Assembly (NCBI GenBank): GCA_009996515.1
Contig: JAACZV010000001.1
Coordinates: 186,001-250,000, forward strand
Source: Comamonadaceae bacterium
Lineage (GTDB): Bacteria; Pseudomonadota; Gammaproteobacteria; Burkholderiales; Burkholderiaceae_C
Direction: 5' to 3'
DNA length: 64,000 bases
Shown: positions 18,773-27,365 of the stretch, piece by piece
Layout of the letters: the number at the start of each line of letters is the position of its first letter
How positions within the stretch are numbered: position 1 is the stretch's first letter
Position numbers and translations under genes: made by a program
The notes under the pieces: model-generated
Seen by the model: the letters and a program-made list of their open reading frames with translations, nothing else
Database searches by the model: none
Told to the model about the DNA's origin: nothing

Positions 18773-20131
18773 TCACGGCAGTTCGACGGTCTGCAGATAG
18801 TCCGGGACGGCGGCCGGCCACCCCAGTTCGTGCTCGATGCGTCCGCGCATCGTGTCGGCCGCCTGGGGCTCCCCGTGCGTCACGAACGTCTGGCGCGGCA
18901 TCTGCGAGAAGCCGCGCATCCAGGCGAGGATCTCGCCTGCATCCGCATGCGCGGACAAGTTCTCCAGGGCATCGACCTCCGCGCGAACGGGCACGTCCTC
19001 GCCGTGGATGCGCACTGTGGGCGCACCGCTCAGGATCGTCGCGCCCCGGGTCCCGCCGGCCTGGTAGCCGGCAAAGAGGATGGTGTTGCGCCGGTCGGGG
19101 GCGAAGGCCTTCAGGTGATGGACGACACGGCCACCGGTGGCCATGCCGCTGGCGGAGATGATGACCATCGGACCGCGCTTGGCGCTCAACGCCTTGGAGT
19201 CCTCGGCCTTGTTGACGATGGTGGCCGCGTGGCACATCCCTTCGCACTCCTCGGGCGACAGGCGGTGCTCGGACCGATGGGCGTGATAGATCCGGGTGGC
19301 GTCCGTTGCCATGGGGCTGTCCAGGTACACCGGCAGGTGGTGGATGAGCCCTCGCTGCTTGAGCAGGTAGATGCTGTACAGCAGGCTCTGCGCCCGGCCC
19401 ACGGCAAAGGCCGGAATGACCAGCACGCCACCTCTTGCCGAGGTGCGGTTGATGACCTCCGCGAGCTTTTCCAAGGCATCCGACGGCTCGTGGGTCCGGT
19501 TGCCGTAGGTCGACTCCACCACCAGGTAGTCGGCGCCGTCAACCTGCGCCGGCGCTTTCAAGACAGGGTCGTTGGGGCGGCCGATGTCCCCAGAGAACAG
19601 GATCGAGCGCTGGCCATCGCTGAGGCGGATGAAGGATGAGCCCAGCATGTGGCCCGAGGGGTCGAGCCGAGCCTGCAGCCCCGGCACCGGCTCAAATGAC
19701 TCGCTGAAAGCCTGGGGCGAGAACAGACGCAGGCACCGCTCTGCGTCCTCTCGCGTGTACAGCGGCAAGGCCGGCTTGTGTTTGGAGAAGGCGTGGCGAT
19801 TCGCGTACTCCGCCTCTTCCTCCTGCAGATGGCCGCTGTCCGGGAGCAGCACCTTGCACAGATCAAAAGTCGCCGAGGTGCAGAAGACTTTGCCGCGGAA
19901 CCCCTGTCGGGCCAGCAGCGGGATGTAGCCGCTGTGGTCGATGTGGGCGTGGGTCAGCAGGACGGCATCGATCTCAGCAGGAGCGGCTGGCAGTGGCTCC
20001 CAGTTGCGCAGGCGCAGCTGCTTGAAGCCCTGAAACAAGCCGCAGTCCACCAACACCTTCGCGGTGCCATGACGGACCAGGTATTTCGAACCGGTCACGG
20101 TTCCTGTCGCTCCCAGAAACTGAAGTTCCAT
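18773..20131 (-). CDS. Metallo-beta-lactamase/beta-CASP family RNA nuclease-like protein (452 aa)
   Basis: This is probably a zinc-dependent ribonuclease of the CPSF/Ysh1 type. The lactamase core starts at residue 1 (MELQFLGATGTVTGSKY), with the metal motif THAHIDHSG near residue 65, GHMLGSS and SGDIG further on. The beta-CASP insertion and C-terminal RMMBL-like region follow (VVESTYGNR, VIPAFAVGRAQ, SASGMATGGR, LSAHADAGEI, FVTHGE). All expected metal residues are visible. The ATG at 20131 follows AGGAGG. Such genes often occur in low-oxygen or stress regulons of betaproteobacteria, which agrees with the FNR-like boxes nearby, though the RNA target is unknown. A frame reaching back to 20479 has no family-like sequence. 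Confidence 0.9.
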   Translation of the reverse strand: MELQFLGATGTVTGSKYLVRHGTAKVLVDCGLFQGFKQLRLRNWEPLPAAPAEIDAVLLTHAHIDHSGYIPLLARQGFRGKVFCTSATFDLCKVLLPDSGHLQEEEAEYANRHAFSKHKPALPLYTREDAERCLRLFSPQAFSESFEPVPGLQARLDPSGHMLGSSFIRLSDGQRSILFSGDIGRPNDPVLKAPAQVDGADYLVVESTYGNRTHEPSDALEKLAEVINRTSARGGVLVIPAFAVGRAQSLLYSIYLLKQRGLIHHLPVYLDSPMATDATRIYHAHRSEHRLSPEECEGMCHAATIVNKAEDSKALSAKRGPMVIISASGMATGGRVVHHLKAFAPDRRNTILFAGYQAGGTRGATILSGAPTVRIHGEDVPVRAEVDALENLSAHADAGEILAWMRGFSQMPRQTFVTHGEPQAADTMRGRIEHELGWPAAVPDYLQTVELP

Positions 20132-20151
20132 GGAATCCTCCTGATAGGTCT

Positions 20152-20649
20152 TCAAAGCAAGACCGGCCGGTCCGGCAACTCGTTGGCTCCGGCAAATCCT
20201 CGGGGAAAGTGCTGCATCAGCAGTTCCCCGACGGACCGGGCGCCCGCCACCGAGCCCTCGGCGAAACGCCTGTCGCCAAACTGCCGCTGCATCTCTGCGC
20301 AGATCCGGCTCCATGCCTCCGAGCCGCAACAGGCGTGGATCCCGCGATCCGCGACGATCTCCACGGCACGGTCCGCGAGAAGTACGTAGATCAACACGCC
20401 GCTGTTGTGCTCTGTGTCCCAGATCCGCAGCTGGGCGAACAGGTCGACGGCGCGCTCGCGCGCTGACTGTCCCTGCCATAGCGGCGATCCGTCCAGGCTC
20501 GCTTCCACCACGAATCTCACCTGTCCACCGTGCGATGCCTCGCCTAGGCGGATGGCCTCTTCGACGGCATCCAGGGTCGCGGAGGAGAACGCAGACCTGA
20601 CCGCGCGCTGTGTCGTGAAGAGATGTCGAAGGATCCGCTGCAACTTCAT
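20152..20649 (-). CDS. TPM domain protein, short form (165 aa)
   Basis: A soluble TPM-fold (formerly DUF477) protein lacking the signal peptide and Gly-rich tail of its neighbour. Conserved features are FVVEASLDG, then ARERAVDLFAQLRIWDTEHNSGVLIYVLLADRAVEIVADRGI in pieces of the TPM core, and ending RPVLL. It is the third gene of a LemA-TPM-TPM set; the ATG at 20649 is one base past the stop of the previous gene. TPM proteins are linked to membrane-associated quality control or photosystem repair in other organisms; the bacterial role is unclear. Confidence 0.85.
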   Translation of the reverse strand: MKLQRILRHLFTTQRAVRSAFSSATLDAVEEAIRLGEASHGGQVRFVVEASLDGSPLWQGQSARERAVDLFAQLRIWDTEHNSGVLIYVLLADRAVEIVADRGIHACCGSEAWSRICAEMQRQFGDRRFAEGSVAGARSVGELLMQHFPRGFAGANELPDRPVLL

Positions 20650-20650
20650 G

Positions 20651-21538
20651 TCACCACCGCCCGGACGCGCCACCGCCCCCAAAGCCGCCGCCACCGCCTC
20701 GGAAGCCTCCGTCTCCTTCTGACCAGCCGGACCCACGGTGACGACCCGACATGCCGCCCATGAGGCCACCCATGCCCAGCCCGAGCAGGGTCACGGCAAA
20801 TCCTGCCAACCCAGCCAGTGCGGCCGTCGTCACCGCACCCGCCACGAACCAGGTCAGGCCGCCGAGCACGCCGCCGGCGATCACGGCGCCGCCAACACGC
20901 CCGAACATGCGCCGCAGCACGCCACCCAGCGCTGCCGCTACGACGATGACGACGGGCCAGATCTGTCCCGGGTCGTTCGAGGATTCGCGCGAGCGGCCCC
21001 TCGGCGCGGGCAGTTCTTCCCCGTCGATGACACGCATCATCTGTTCGACGCCAGCGGTAATGCCGCCGTCGAAGTCGCCGCTGCGGAATCGCGGCTTGAT
21101 CTGCTCGTCGATGATGCGATGAGCGAGGACGTCGCTCAGGGCACCCTCGATGCCGTAACCCACCTCGATGCGCACCGCGCGATCCTCTTTCGCGACCAGG
21201 AGCAGCGCGCCGTCGTCCACCCGCTGTCGCCCGAGCTTCCACTGCTCCGCGACCCGCAACGCGTACTGCTCGATGGGTTCAGGCGCGGTCGAGCGAACCA
21301 TCAACACGGCCAGCTGCACGCCCTTGCGCGCCTCGAAGGCCCGAAGCTTGGTGTCGAGCTGGACCAGCGTGTCCTGGGAGAGCGTCTGCGTCTGATCGGT
21401 GATGCGGGCGCTGAGCGCTGGCACCGCCAGCACGTCTTGTGCGGCTGCGGCCAGGCTCATCCCAAAAAGCGCCAGCCACAGCAGAAGCTGCGCAAACCAC
21501 CCGCGGGTGGCCGATCGCCGCCACGGCGAGCCGCCCAT
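20651..21538 (-). CDS. TPM domain membrane protein with Gly-rich tail (295 aa)
   Basis: An exported, membrane-anchored TPM protein. A signal helix (about 15-33) leads to the TPM domain (about 38-165: RITDQTQTLSQD, VGYGIEGALSD, DFDGGITAGVEQMM). Two or three hydrophobic segments follow, and the protein ends in a long glycine repeat tail (GGGGGFGGGGASGRW) that is characteristic of this group. It lies between lemA (2 bases upstream) and the short TPM gene (1 base downstream), which shows a tight operon. LemA and TPM proteins are repeatedly found together; the shared function is not settled. Confidence 0.9.
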   Translation of the reverse strand: MGGSPWRRSATRGWFAQLLLWLALFGMSLAAAAQDVLAVPALSARITDQTQTLSQDTLVQLDTKLRAFEARKGVQLAVLMVRSTAPEPIEQYALRVAEQWKLGRQRVDDGALLLVAKEDRAVRIEVGYGIEGALSDVLAHRIIDEQIKPRFRSGDFDGGITAGVEQMMRVIDGEELPAPRGRSRESSNDPGQIWPVVIVVAAALGGVLRRMFGRVGGAVIAGGVLGGLTWFVAGAVTTAALAGLAGFAVTLLGLGMGGLMGGMSGRHRGSGWSEGDGGFRGGGGGFGGGGASGRW

Positions 21539-21540
21539 GA

Positions 21541-22146
21541 TCAGCGGCTGGCTGCCGGCGCCGTGAAGTCCACCTTGGGCGGCGTCGACAGGGCCTTCTC
21601 GTCGGTGACCGTGAAATTCGCCTTCACGTCATAGCCGAACGCCTTGGCGGTCAAGTTCGTCGGAAAGCTGCGCGCCAGCACGTTGTAGTCCTGAACGGCC
21701 TTGACGTAACGACCGCGCGCGACGGTGATCCGGTTCTCCGTGCCTTCGAGCTGGGCGCGAAGATCCTGGAACGCCTGGTTGGCCTTGAGCTGCGGATAGT
21801 TCTCGCTCACCACAAGCAGCCTGCTCAACGCGCCGGACAGTTCACCCTGCGCCGCCTGGAACTTCTGGAAGGCCTCGGGGTTGTTGATCAGCTCGGGTGT
21901 GGCTTGAATGGACGTAGCCTTTGCGCGGGCTTCGACCACCTTCGTGAGCGTGTCCTGTTCGAAGGTGGTTTCCCCCTTCACCGTGGCCACGATGTTGGGA
22001 ATCAGGTCGGCACGGCGCTGGTATTGGTTCAGCACTTCCGACCACGTTGACTTGGTCTGCTCGTCCAGTTTCTGGAATTCGTTGTAGCCGCACCCGCCGA
22101 GCTGCAGCAGCACGAACGCGAACAGGACCTGCAGGATGGATCTCAT
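21541..22146 (-). CDS. lemA: LemA family protein
   Basis: A 201-residue lipoprotein-like coiled-coil protein with the family signature. The N-terminal lipobox-like stretch [15 protein letters not shown] is followed by [19 protein letters not shown], then long helices with [29 protein letters not shown] and [14 protein letters not shown], and [15 protein letters not shown]. It is the first gene of the lemA-TPM-TPM cluster. LemA is thought to be a membrane-associated scaffold, and no enzyme motif is present. Its cysteine at about residue 19 suggests lipid anchoring. Confidence 0.92.
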   Translation of the reverse strand: MRSILQVLFAFVLLQLGGCGYNEFQKLDEQTKSTWSEVLNQYQRRADLIPNIVATVKGETTFEQDTLTKVVEARAKATSIQATPELINNPEAFQKFQAAQGELSGALSRLLVVSENYPQLKANQAFQDLRAQLEGTENRITVARGRYVKAVQDYNVLARSFPTNLTAKAFGYDVKANFTVTDEKALSTPPKVDFTAPAASR

Positions 22147-22259
22147 GGTTGACGCTCCACGTCTTGAAAGTAGTTGCGCTGGGGGCGAGGCGACAAGCGC
22201 CGCAGCGCGGGCAATCGTCGTACCCGGACCGACCCTGTTGTCTGGCCAGCCGGGCTCGA

Positions 22260-22925
22260 TCAGACCGTCCGCCGGTCACCTTGTTCGGCCTTGTTGAACC
22301 GGGGGAAGAAGCGAGGTGTTCTCTGCACGTAGTCGCGCCACAGTTCGCCGAACTCGCGCTCCGAGTCGCGCTCCTCTCGCAGCGCCAGCCTCACGTACAT
22401 GAAGACGAGCACCGGGAACATGGCGAGCGTGACCAGGGTGGGCCACTGGAAGAGGAAGCCCAGCATTATCAGCGTGAATCCGACGTATTGCGGGTGCCGC
22501 ATCCTTGCGTACGCACCTGCCGTGGCGAGGGTGTGTGTCCGCTGGGCTTGCCAGAGGACGTTCCAGGCAGCCGACAGCAGCCAGAAGCCGCCGAAGATCA
22601 GGACGGAACTGAGCAGATGGAAGGGGCCGAAATGAGGGTTGGTCTTCCAGCCAAACACGACTTCGAGCAGATGGCCGGCGTCGTGGGTGGCGAAGTCAAC
22701 GCCCGGGAACTTGGTCGTCAGCCATCCGGACAACAGGTAGATCGTCAGCGGGAAGCCGTACATCTCGGTGAACAGCGCCACGAGAAACGCCGAGAAGGCA
22801 CCGAACGAGCGCCAGTCGCGCGCGCTCTGCGGCTTGGCAAAGCTGAACGCAAAGATGATGAAGACCAGGGAGTTCAGGATGACGAGCGACCAGAGCCCGT
22901 AGCCCGATGCATTGGTGGGGTCCAT
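22260..22925 (-). CDS. Isoprenylcysteine methyltransferase-like membrane protein (221 aa)
   Basis: A polytopic membrane protein of about five segments. Its C-terminal half carries the ICMT/phospholipid methyltransferase signature: [20 protein letters not shown], then [18 protein letters not shown], ending with [12 protein letters not shown]. This part would bind S-adenosylmethionine. The acceptor is unknown; bacterial members methylate lipids, quinones or small molecules. Its start is 11 bases after the DUF2933 gene on the same strand, and together they precede the lemA cluster. Confidence 0.82.
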   Translation of the reverse strand: MDPTNASGYGLWSLVILNSLVFIIFAFSFAKPQSARDWRSFGAFSAFLVALFTEMYGFPLTIYLLSGWLTTKFPGVDFATHDAGHLLEVVFGWKTNPHFGPFHLLSSVLIFGGFWLLSAAWNVLWQAQRTHTLATAGAYARMRHPQYVGFTLIMLGFLFQWPTLVTLAMFPVLVFMYVRLALREERDSEREFGELWRDYVQRTPRFFPRFNKAEQGDRRTV

Positions 22926-22936
22926 GTTGCCTCCAA

Positions 22937-23206
22937 TCAGCGCGACGAGGGGTCAACGGGTCCGGCACCTGGCCCTTGACCGTTCGAGGAGCCTTGGTCC
23001 GAACCGTGATGGTGCCCATGCCCATGCCCATGCCCGTGGAAGAGGTGGAGCAGCGGGCACGCGAACAGCAAGAGATACGGCAGCGCGCCGAAAAAATGCG
23101 CGCGGTGTTCGCTGACCAGGAAGAACAGCGCGATCAACGCGAAGAGGATGAAGACCCACCTCGATCGCGACTGGCGCTGCGCATGCTCATGCGTATTCAT
23201 GTCCAT
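22937..23206 (-). CDS. DUF2933 small His-rich membrane protein
   Basis: An 89-residue protein with two hydrophobic helices ([18 protein letters not shown], then [18 protein letters not shown]) followed by a His/Gly-rich tail ([12 protein letters not shown]) suited to binding divalent metal. This matches DUF2933, which is common in copper and mercury resistance loci and has no known mechanism. A TTG four codons upstream is in frame, but the ATG at 23206 has GGAGG at proper spacing. A paralogue lies at 37399-37626. Confidence 0.8.
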   Translation of the reverse strand: MDMNTHEHAQRQSRSRWVFILFALIALFFLVSEHRAHFFGALPYLLLFACPLLHLFHGHGHGHGHHHGSDQGSSNGQGPGAGPVDPSSR

Positions 23207-23246
23207 GGCATCCTCCAAACCGCCTCGCGGCGGCGGCGTTGCTCAA

Positions 23247-23519
23247 TCAGCCCTGGTTCTTGTGGAACTTGGCATGGTCGTGCGGCTTGACCTTCTTCTT
23301 GGCCGGTGCGGATGCGGCCTCGTCGGGGCTCTTGGCGCAGTTCATCGTGGCACCGCTGGGGGCACCACGATCGGCACCATGGTCGTGCTTGGCCTTGCAG
23401 TCGTGAGGCATGGAGGCGGCGCCCATCGGTGCGGAGGCCCCCATAGGCTGGGCCAGGGCGGCACCCGAAGCCAGGGCCAGACCCAGGGACGCGGCGAAAG
23501 CAGCAAAGACGTGCTTCAT
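23247..23519 (-). CDS. Small exported His/Met-containing protein (90 aa)
   Basis: The product is a short periplasmic protein: signal peptide MKHVFAAFAASLGLALASG, then a mature part with Met, His and Lys (QPMGASAPMGAASMPHDCKA, then KHDHGAD, and KPHDHAKFHK at the end). No known domain is recognised. The composition and place between a Cu(I) ATPase operon and a DUF2933 gene suggest a metal-binding or buffering role, which is inference. The ATG at 23519 follows GAGGAG. A good FNR/Anr-like promoter precedes it. Confidence 0.65.
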   Translation of the reverse strand: MKHVFAAFAASLGLALASGAALAQPMGASAPMGAASMPHDCKAKHDHGADRGAPSGATMNCAKSPDEAASAPAKKKVKPHDHAKFHKNQG

Positions 23520-23552
23520 GAGGAACTCCTCGGTGGGTTGCAATACGCCGTC

Positions 23553-23593
23553 AGCTTAGGCAGTCCGACGTTCGGGCACTTGATGGCGATCAA
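23553..23593 (-). promoter_or_regulatory. FNR/Anr-type promoter upstream of the small His/Met protein
   Basis: A perfect FNR/Anr palindrome TTGAT-GGCG-ATCAA lies at 23580-23593. On the minus strand a -10-like TAAGCT lies at 23553-23558. A start near 23546 would place the box centre about 41 bases upstream, the usual position for activation. The leader to the ATG at 23519 would be about 26 bases. The match is visible in sequence; the response to oxygen is inference. Confidence 0.55.
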
Positions 23594-23611
23594 CCAAACG
23601 CAAGGCGGCGC

Positions 23612-24079
23612 TCAGATCCTGTTGCGGCCCGCGTCAACCAGCGTCAAGGCCACCGCGAGCACCCACAGGATGGCGGGCACCAACAGCAGCCAGCGAAAGT
23701 CCGAGTGGATGGAGAAGTTGATGGCGCTCATCAGCACGACCTTCAGCGCACCGGCCGTGGCCAGCGTCCATGTCGTGCCGGGACCGTCCCAGACGCCCCT
23801 GCGCACGAGTTGCAGCGCGAGGACGCCCGCACCGGCCATGAAGCCGCCCATGACGATGAAGACATGCCCCAACCACGCTTTCAAGCCAGGCAACTGGCGC
23901 TCGATGTCGTCGGGGTTCAGGCCGATGTAGCGCCCGTCCTCAGGCAACAACGCCGGGCGCACCAGGATGAAGTACGCACCGAGTCCCACCATCCAGACGC
24001 CACAAAGGCCAATCAGCGCTCGAGATAGTCCTTGCCGCCCCGATGCAGACGCAGGCAACCCGGAGGGCCTGAGCCTCAT
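23612..24079 (-). CDS. Small polytopic membrane protein of unknown function (155 aa)
   Basis: Four hydrophobic helices span most of the chain (about 18-40, 66-90, 98-118, 126-148). A periplasmic or cytoplasmic loop of about 25 residues ([20 protein letters not shown]) separates the first two. I do not recognise a named family. Its ATG overlaps the stop of the P-type ATPase gene (ATGA), so it is translated with it and may help the ATPase or act in the same stress. The stop lies just upstream of the FNR-like promoter of the next gene. Confidence 0.65.
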   Translation of the reverse strand: MRLRPSGLPASASGRQGLSRALIGLCGVWMVGLGAYFILVRPALLPEDGRYIGLNPDDIERQLPGLKAWLGHVFIVMGGFMAGAGVLALQLVRRGVWDGPGTTWTLATAGALKVVLMSAINFSIHSDFRWLLLVPAILWVLAVALTLVDAGRNRI

Positions 24080-26520
24080 TTCGAACCCCGCAGGCGCAAG
24101 GAGTTGAAGACCACGCTGACGGAAGACAAGCTCATGGCCAGCGCGGCGATCATGGGCGACAAGAGCCAGCCGGTGAAGGGATAGAGAACGCCGGCCGCCA
24201 CCGGAACTCCGAGTGCGTTGTAGACGAAGGCGAAGACCAGGTTCTGGCGCATGTTGGCGATCGTGGCTTGCGAGATCCCCCGCGCCCGGGCGATACCGCG
24301 CAGGTCGCCCTTCACGAGGGTGACCTGGGCACTGTTCATCGCCACGTCGGTGCCGGTTCCCATCGCCACGCCGACATCGGCCTTGGCGAGGGCGGGTGCA
24401 TCGTTGATGCCGTCGCCGGCCATGCCAACGACGCGGCCTTCGCGCTGAAGGCGATCCACGAGAGCGAGCTTGTCGGCGGGCTTGACCTCGCCATGGACTT
24501 CGTCGATGCCAAGCCTCTTCGCGACAGACTGTGCTGTGGTCAGGCCATCGCCCGTGGCCATCACCACGCGCATGCCGGCGTCATGAAGGCTTTGGACGGC
24601 TTCAGGCGTGCTCGGCTTGATGGGGTCCGACACGGCCACGATGCCCAGCAGGCGGCCCTCGCGTGCCAGGAACATCACGCTGCTGCCCTGGGAGCGCAAG
24701 TCCTCCCCTGCGGCGCGCAAGGACGACACGTCCACGCCATCCTGCTCCATGAGGGCCGTGTTGCCGAGTGCGAGCTTCTGGCCCTCGACAACGCCCCTGA
24801 CGCCGATGCCTGTGGAGGACTCGAAGTCCACGGCTTGTGCAAGCGCGAGCTTGCGGGCGCGCGCTGCGTCGACGATGGCCTGCGCGAGCGGATGCTCGCT
24901 CCCCTGGTCCAGGCTGGCGGCCAGGCGCAGGACCTCCTCTTCGGTCACGCCCGGCGCGGCCACCGCCCGGTCGAAGGCCGGCTTGCCCTCGGTCAACGTG
25001 CCGGTCTTGTCGACGATCATGGTGTCCACGCGCCGGAAGTTCTCGATCGCGGAGGCGTCGCGGAACAGGATGCCCTGCGTCGCCGCCTTGCCCGTGGCGA
25101 CCATGATCGACATGGGCGTGGCCAGGCCGAGCGCGCAGGGGCAGGCAATGATGAGGACCGAGACGGCGTTGATGAGGCCGAACAGCCAGCCTTGTTCGCC
25201 ACCGAACAGGCCCCAGCCGAAGAAGGCCAGCAACGCGATGCTGATCACGACCAACACGAAGTAGCCGGCGACCTGGTCGGCCATGCGCTGCATCGGGGCC
25301 TTGGAGCGTTGTGCCTGGGCGACCATCTGCACGATCTGGGACAGCATGGTCTGCGAGCCCACGCGCTCGGACTGCATCACGAGCGAGCCGGTCGTGTTGA
25401 TGGTGGCGCCGATGACCTTGTCGCCGGGTCGCTTGGTCACGGGCACCGGTTCGCCGGTGAGCATGGCCTCGTCGATGGCGCTGCTGCCTTCGAGCACGAC
25501 CCCGTCGACGGGAACCTTCTCGCCGGGTCGGATGCGCAGGCGATCACCCACATGCACATGGGTCAGGGGCACGTCCGCCTCGCTGCCGTCCGCCTCGATG
25601 CGGCGCGCCGTCTTCGGGGCGAGCCCCAGCAGTGACTTGATCGCAGCGGACGTCTGTGACCGTGCCTTCAGCTCCAGCATCTGCCCGAGCAGCGTCAGCG
25701 AGATGATGACCGCGGCGGCCTCGAAGTACACGCCGATCCGTCCGTGGGCTGCAAAGCTGGAGGGAAAGAGCTCAGGTGCCGCCGTCGCGACCACGCTGTA
25801 GAGGAATGCCGCCCCGGTGCCGATGCCAATCAAGGTCCACATGTTCGGGCTGCGATGGATCAGCGATTGCCAGCAGCGGGCGAAGAAGGGCCAGCCGGCC
25901 CACAACACGACCGGCAACGACAGCACGAACTCCAGCCAGCTCTGCTGGGCTGGATCCATGATCCCGAATCGATGCCCCACCATGGCGAGCGTCGTGACCA
26001 CCACGGTCAGAGGCAAGGTCCACCAGAAGCGGCGCGAGAAGTCCCGCAGTTCCGGGTTGTCGTCGTCGGCCGTCGCCTCCGGGATCAACGGCTCCAAGGT
26101 CATCCCGCACTTGGGGCAGCTGCCAGGGTGGTCCTGGCGGATCTCCGGGTGCATCGGGCAGGTGTAGATCGTGCCCGCCGGCGCGGCTTCGGCCGCTCCC
26201 GAGGCTTCTCCGGCAGCAGCGGCTGCGGGTCGCAAGGCGGTGGCCGGACCCGATGAATGATGGACATGGGCGGATGCCGGCGCCGGCTGTGCCGCGGCAT
26301 GTTCGTGCTTGTGCCCGTGGCCCTGATGATCGTGATGCTCGCCGGTGGTTGCCGCACCTTGTGCGCCTTGGACCGGCACCAGGTGCATGCCGCACTTGGG
26401 ACAGCTGCCGGGGTGGTCCTGGCGGACTTCCGGATGCATGGGACAGGTGTAGACCGTCACGCCACCAGGCGCTAAAGGCGTGGCAGCGGACGAGGTGTGC
26501 TCGTGGTGACGATGGTCCAT
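24076..26520 (-). CDS. copA: Cu(I)-exporting P1B-type ATPase with two N-terminal heavy-metal-binding domains
   Basis: This ATP-driven inner membrane pump exports Cu(I) or Ag(I). The 814-residue chain begins with two near-identical metal-binding modules, [20 protein letters not shown] and its repeat about 95 residues later, joined by a His/Ala-rich linker. This replaces the CxxC HMA domains of classical CopA. The core has CPC in [12 protein letters not shown], the phosphorylation site [11 protein letters not shown], the nucleotide-domain SEHPLAQAI and [11 protein letters not shown]. The TM7 tyrosine-asparagine (VYNALGVP) and TM8 MSLSS residues define Cu(I) specificity. The ATG at 26520 follows GGAGAAAAAGG. 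It lies 14 bases after a small membrane gene and overlaps the next gene. Confidence 0.93.
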   Translation of the reverse strand: MDHRHHEHTSSAATPLAPGGVTVYTCPMHPEVRQDHPGSCPKCGMHLVPVQGAQGAATTGEHHDHQGHGHKHEHAAAQPAPASAHVHHSSGPATALRPAAAAAGEASGAAEAAPAGTIYTCPMHPEIRQDHPGSCPKCGMTLEPLIPEATADDDNPELRDFSRRFWWTLPLTVVVTTLAMVGHRFGIMDPAQQSWLEFVLSLPVVLWAGWPFFARCWQSLIHRSPNMWTLIGIGTGAAFLYSVVATAAPELFPSSFAAHGRIGVYFEAAAVIISLTLLGQMLELKARSQTSAAIKSLLGLAPKTARRIEADGSEADVPLTHVHVGDRLRIRPGEKVPVDGVVLEGSSAIDEAMLTGEPVPVTKRPGDKVIGATINTTGSLVMQSERVGSQTMLSQIVQMVAQAQRSKAPMQRMADQVAGYFVLVVISIALLAFFGWGLFGGEQGWLFGLINAVSVLIIACPCALGLATPMSIMVATGKAATQGILFRDASAIENFRRVDTMIVDKTGTLTEGKPAFDRAVAAPGVTEEEVLRLAASLDQGSEHPLAQAIVDAARARKLALAQAVDFESSTGIGVRGVVEGQKLALGNTALMEQDGVDVSSLRAAGEDLRSQGSSVMFLAREGRLLGIVAVSDPIKPSTPEAVQSLHDAGMRVVMATGDGLTTAQSVAKRLGIDEVHGEVKPADKLALVDRLQREGRVVGMAGDGINDAPALAKADVGVAMGTGTDVAMNSAQVTLVKGDLRGIARARGISQATIANMRQNLVFAFVYNALGVPVAAGVLYPFTGWLLSPMIAALAMSLSSVSVVFNSLRLRGSK

Positions 26521-26534
26521 CCTTTTTCTCCAAT

Positions 26535-26822
26535 TCATCCGTTCATGACGCGCCAGCCCAGCCCGACCGCCAATCCGGCCATAGCCAGCCAGCACATCAA
26601 CACCAGGGTGCGGCTCCACCGGGGTTGGGGCTGGCCGCGCTGCAGTTGTTGCTTGAGGCCCATGCCTGTCGCATGAGCGACCAGACCGATCGCGACCAAG
26701 GGGATGGCGAAATCGGCCAGCCGCGGCCACAGCAGGGCAAGACCAGCGCCCAGAACCGCAGCGCCGGCGGTCGAAAGCAGCTCTGCCGCCTTCAGCGCGC
26801 CCTTGTCATTGGGATCTGACAC
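26535..26822 (-). CDS. Small membrane protein preceding the Cu(I) ATPase (95 aa)
   Basis: A small protein with three hydrophobic segments (about 14-32, 36-54, 72-90) and a basic loop ([14 protein letters not shown]). No named family is recognised. It starts with GTG at 26822 and lies 14 bases ahead of the ATPase gene, so it is likely to share its transcript. Similar short integral membrane proteins often sit beside copper ATPases, but a partner role is inference. Confidence 0.6.
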   Translation of the reverse strand: MSDPNDKGALKAAELLSTAGAAVLGAGLALLWPRLADFAIPLVAIGLVAHATGMGLKQQLQRGQPQPRWSRTLVLMCWLAMAGLAVGLGWRVMNG

Positions 26823-26986
26823 CTGACCCGCCCTAGGGTTGCCAAATGCGCTCAGCCGCGCAAGGTTGGTCCGGGCTCTTGTGCAGATGCCGCGTGACCA
26901 TCGCGTCAGCGTGAGCAGGGCTCAAGTGGGTGACCGGCACGAAAGGGCTCATGGCGCTCATGCTCCCTGAACAACCTTGCGCACCC

Positions 26987-27002
26987 CTTGACCTCAGTCA
27001 AG
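26987..27002. promoter_or_regulatory. FNR/Anr-like palindrome upstream of the ATPase operon
   Basis: CTTGAC-CTCA-GTCAAG is a perfect 6-bp-arm palindrome with the TTGAC-N4-GTCAA form accepted by many FNR/Anr/Dnr relatives. It lies in the 189-base gap between the copZ stop and the small membrane gene that starts the ATPase operon on the minus strand, with its centre about 170 bases from the GTG start. No clear -10 box was found at the ideal place. Confidence 0.38.
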
Positions 27003-27011
27003 CCAGCCGCC

Positions 27012-27269
27012 TCAGTGGCCGCCGCAGCAGCCACCCCTTGCGCGTTGCGGCGCGGCAGAGGATGCAGCCGGTGCGGTCCTGGGCGAATAGCCCGCCTCCT
27101 GGATGGCGGCCTGCAGGGCAGCCCCATCAGCCACCGAGGAATTGATCTCGACGCGCTTGGTTGGGAGATCGACCGACACCTGGGCTGCGGCGTCCACCTG
27201 CTTCACGGCCTTGGTGATGGCGCTGACGCAGTGACCACAGGTCATGTCGTTGACTTCGAAAGCGATCAT
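27012..27269 (-). CDS. CopZ/MerP-like copper chaperone (HMA domain)
   Basis: An 85-residue soluble protein with one HMA fold and the metal-binding loop MTCGHC at residues 9-14 followed by the usual pattern to about residue 66. It ends in a second cysteine cluster (GGCCGGH). In this family the two loop cysteines bind Cu(I) and pass it to a P-type ATPase. The ATG at 27269 follows AGGAG. It has its own MerR-type promoter. Its closest relative in the window is the gene at 37033-37293, which shares the tail cysteines. Confidence 0.85.
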   Translation of the reverse strand: MIAFEVNDMTCGHCVSAITKAVKQVDAAAQVSVDLPTKRVEINSSVADGAALQAAIQEAGYSPRTAPAASSAAPQRARGGCCGGH

Positions 27270-27300
27270 CTGGAACTCCTGCCTTTGAATCGACAGATGC

Positions 27301-27331
27301 ACTTTGAAGCCTCCCACAATGGCAAGGTCAA
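27301..27331 (-). promoter_or_regulatory. MerR/CueR-type promoter of the copZ-like gene
   Basis: On the minus strand a -35 TTGACC (27326-27331) is followed by a 19-bp spacer and CAAAGT (27301-27306). The spacer holds CTTGC-N7-GGAGG, an imperfect version of the CueR operator geometry. Overlong 19-bp spacing is the hallmark of MerR-family activation. The site lies 32 bases before the ATG at 27269. Confidence 0.6.
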
Positions 27332-27365
27332 GCATTCTTTGACGCATGCCGTCTGCGGAAGTCGC

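Noticed and set aside
24268-25635. A 455-codon plus-strand frame opposite the Cu(I) ATPase
   Set aside because: It is antisense to the intact P-type ATPase core and has no domain or ribosome site.
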